7,869 nucleotides of DNA. Origin: Prevotella sp. CAG:924 (GTDB lineage Bacteria > Bacteroidota > Bacteroidia > Bacteroidales > Bacteroidaceae). Both the position numbers and the translations under genes were made by a program. The DNA lies in assembly GCA_000431975.1 (NCBI GenBank), contig HF988491.1, positions 8,796-16,664 of the forward strand. The letters run 5' to 3'. Of the stretch, positions 6,625 through 7,869 are shown piece after piece (positions within the stretch are counted from its first letter, which is position 1; the number at the start of each line of letters is the position of its first letter). The notes beneath the pieces were generated by a model. It had not been told where the DNA came from. It was given only the letters and a program-made list of their open reading frames with translations, and did no database searches.

Positions 6625-6666
6625 CCCTTCACGGCGACTGCAAAAGTCCATACTTTTCCGTGAGGG
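6625..6666 (-). promoter_or_regulatory. Hairpin in the MORN-glgB leader
   Basis: CCCTTCACGG (6625-6634) pairs with CCGTGAGGG (6658-6666), with one T (6628) bulged out. Directly inside, AAAAGT (6642-6647) pairs perfectly with ACTTTT (6652-6657) around the loop CCAT. A seven-base one-sided bulge (6635-6641) separates the stems. It lies 28 bases upstream of the MORN start codon and downstream of the candidate -7 box, so it would be in the messenger's 5' untranslated region. It could affect messenger stability or early transcription. No T tract follows on the minus strand, so it is not a plain terminator. Confidence 0.45.
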
Positions 6667-6689
6667 ACAGGGGCTTGTTTTAATTTGTC

Positions 6690-6697
6690 CAAAGATA
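6690..6697 (-). promoter_or_regulatory. Candidate -7 promoter box for the MORN-glgB operon
   Basis: Read on the minus strand this is TATCTTTG, a full match to the Bacteroidota -7 consensus TAnnTTTG. It lies 92 bases upstream of the MORN start codon, giving an inferred transcription start near 6683-6686 and a leader of about 85-90 bases. I see no matching -33 TTTG at the usual distance upstream, so the promoter may be weak or activator-dependent. Confidence 0.5.
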
Positions 6698-6738
6698 CTC
6701 AAAATCTTCGATACGCGAGTCTTGCCGTGACGCTTTTT

Positions 6739-6752
6739 CGCACACGTGTACG
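6739..6752. promoter_or_regulatory. Near-perfect 14-base palindrome upstream of the MORN promoter box
   Basis: CGCACACGTGTACG is palindromic at six of its seven base pairs, with ACACGTGT at the centre. It lies about 40 bases upstream of the candidate -7 box (6690-6697), a position usual for activator or repressor binding by a dimeric regulator. No regulator is encoded in the window and no second copy was noticed. The rest of the 206-base gap (6598-6803) holds no gene, and no convincing terminator for the sulfatase gene was found in it. Confidence 0.3.
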
Positions 6753-6803
6753 ATATTTAACATAATTAAAACACAGGACAAGATGCCGTTTCTATAGCGA
6801 TCT

Positions 6804-7856
6804 TTATTTTTTCAGACCAGCTTTAATGGCTTCTTCCATCTTTCCTCCTGTGAGCTTCGCGAAAATCTTTTTGAGCTTCTTCAACAGATAGGGCTTTTCT
6901 TGTGACAGGTCATGCTGCTGATGAGGGTCAGATTGCAGGTCATAAAGAGTATAATGATTGTCCAGACCCGTCTCGATGCCTTCGACGCTGACTTTCTTGC
7001 CTTTGTAGGGTGGTATCATGGCATAGTGACCGTAGCGCAAGGCCAGATGGCCGTAGGCTTCAACGATCAGCGCCTTTCGTCCTTTTCTCGATTTTCCTAG
7101 AAAGGTGTCAGGATAGGGCTTGGAGTCAAGACCGTATGGAAGGGGTTGCCCAGTCAATTGTGCCAACGAGGCGGCCAAATCCAGCTGAGAGACAAGTGAG
7201 GAGCAGACACCCGGTTGGATATGTCTGCGCCAATAGACGAAGAAAGGAACACGAGTACCTGCGTCAAAGAGGCTGTATTTGCCACCGCGGTAGCCACCGC
7301 TCGGATCATGACTTCCCGCCAGCTCTACGGCCTGGTCCTTATATCCGTCGTTGAGCACAGGGCCGTTGTCGCTAGTGAAGATGACGATTGTATTATCAGT
7401 CAGTCCGCGTTCATCGAGAGCTTTCATTAGCTCCCCGACGCACCAGTCGGCCTCGAGCACCACATCGCCTCGTGCTCCCATGCCACTCTTGCCCTCAAAG
7501 AGTTTCGATGGAACTCTGGGGACATGAGGCTCGTGCAGGGCATAGTAGAGGAAGAAGGGATGGGTGCGGGGAATGGTGTCGAGCCATTGGCGCATGCGGT
7601 CCACGAAATAAGGCGCCATGGTGGAATCGTTCCATCGGGCAGCATGTCCGCCTTTCATATAGCCAATGCGTGAGATGCCGTTTACGATGGTGCCTTGGTG
7701 CCCATGTGACCATTGCAGTCGCAGCATTTCCGGATGATTGAGTGCTGTCGGCTCACCGTCGAAGTTGTGACGGTAGTCAACATAGATGGGGTCTTGCGGA
7801 TCGAGACCGAGGACCTGCCCGTTTTCTACATAGGTACTATCGTTTAATTCCGTCAT
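6804..7856 (-). CDS. Arylsulfatase family protein, N-terminal catalytic part missing from this frame
   Basis: The 350 visible residues match the middle and C-terminal parts of arylsulfatase-type sulfatases, which hydrolyse sulfate esters, often on host or plant glycans. Recognisable pieces are YVENGQVLGLDPQDPIYVDY (9-28), NGISRIGYMKGGHAARW (59-75), FFLYYALHEPHVPRVP (101-116, His111 expected in the active site), TSDNGPV (161-167, metal-binding Asp163-Asn164) and YRGGKYSLFDAGTRVPF (189-205, Lys193). Missing is the N-terminal part with the C/S-x-P-x-R nucleophile that becomes formylglycine, and the first metal ligands. The frame has TGA at 7863-7865, two codons before ATG 7856, so it does not simply run off the window. 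Another minus-strand frame is open from the edge to TAG at 7837-7839. Likeliest readings are a frameshifted pseudogene or a sequence error; a deliberate short protein is unlikely because it would lack the nucleophile. No signal peptide is visible. Family is secure, functionality doubtful. Confidence 0.85.
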   Translation of the reverse strand: MTELNDSTYVENGQVLGLDPQDPIYVDYRHNFDGEPTALNHPEMLRLQWSHGHQGTIVNGISRIGYMKGGHAARWNDSTMAPYFVDRMRQWLDTIPRTHPFFLYYALHEPHVPRVPSKLFEGKSGMGARGDVVLEADWCVGELMKALDERGLTDNTIVIFTSDNGPVLNDGYKDQAVELAGSHDPSGGYRGGKYSLFDAGTRVPFFVYWRRHIQPGVCSSLVSQLDLAASLAQLTGQPLPYGLDSKPYPDTFLGKSRKGRKALIVEAYGHLALRYGHYAMIPPYKGKKVSVEGIETGLDNHYTLYDLQSDPHQQHDLSQEKPYLLKKLKKIFAKLTGGKMEEAIKAGLKK

Positions 7857-7869
7857 TATGAGTCAACCG

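Noticed and set aside
6779..6803. AAGAT...ATCTT stem after the sulfatase stop as a terminator
   Set aside because: Only five pairs with a long loop and no T tract; too weak to call.

Overview
The window looks like chromosomal DNA from the Bacteroidota, most likely a Prevotella-like member of the Bacteroidales. The case rests on several things seen together: a eukaryote-like (GBE1-type) glycogen branching enzyme; an aldo/keto reductase with a C-terminal double iron-sulfur domain; a DUF6057-like membrane protein; an arylsulfatase of the gut-Bacteroidales kind; mostly A-rich leaders in place of strong Shine-Dalgarno sites; and a TAnnTTTG-type -7 box. Base composition is close to even. No phage, transposon, tRNA, rRNA or CRISPR sequence was seen.

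Layout. Bases 1-165 (+) are the C-terminal end of a membrane protein. A 110-base gap with a short perfect inverted repeat follows. Then come two closely packed + strand genes: an aldo/keto reductase with two 4Fe-4S motifs (276-1523) and, three bases later, a DUF1893 protein (1527-1937). A 205-base convergent gap (1938-2142) holds a large GC-rich hairpin. From there everything is on the minus strand. Read in the direction of transcription, a probable operon holds an exported 14-repeat MORN protein (6597-5467), a glycogen branching enzyme GlgB (5411-3318) and a five-helix membrane protein resembling DUF6057 (3309-2143). Upstream of that operon a 206-base gap carries a candidate promoter, a leader hairpin and a near-palindrome. 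The window ends in the C-terminal two thirds of an arylsulfatase (7856-6804) whose N-terminal, nucleophile-bearing part is cut off from the visible frame by a stop codon.

How the genes may work together. GlgB puts alpha-1,6 branches into glycogen, a storage polymer that Prevotella and Bacteroides relatives accumulate. The MORN and DUF6057-like proteins share its probable transcript but have no assigned role; one looks exported and the other is in the inner membrane, while GlgB is cytoplasmic. This three-gene set is the least explained part of the window. The reductase and DUF1893 pair looks like a separate redox-related unit. The sulfatase family acts on sulfated glycans or other sulfate esters, but this copy may not be functional.
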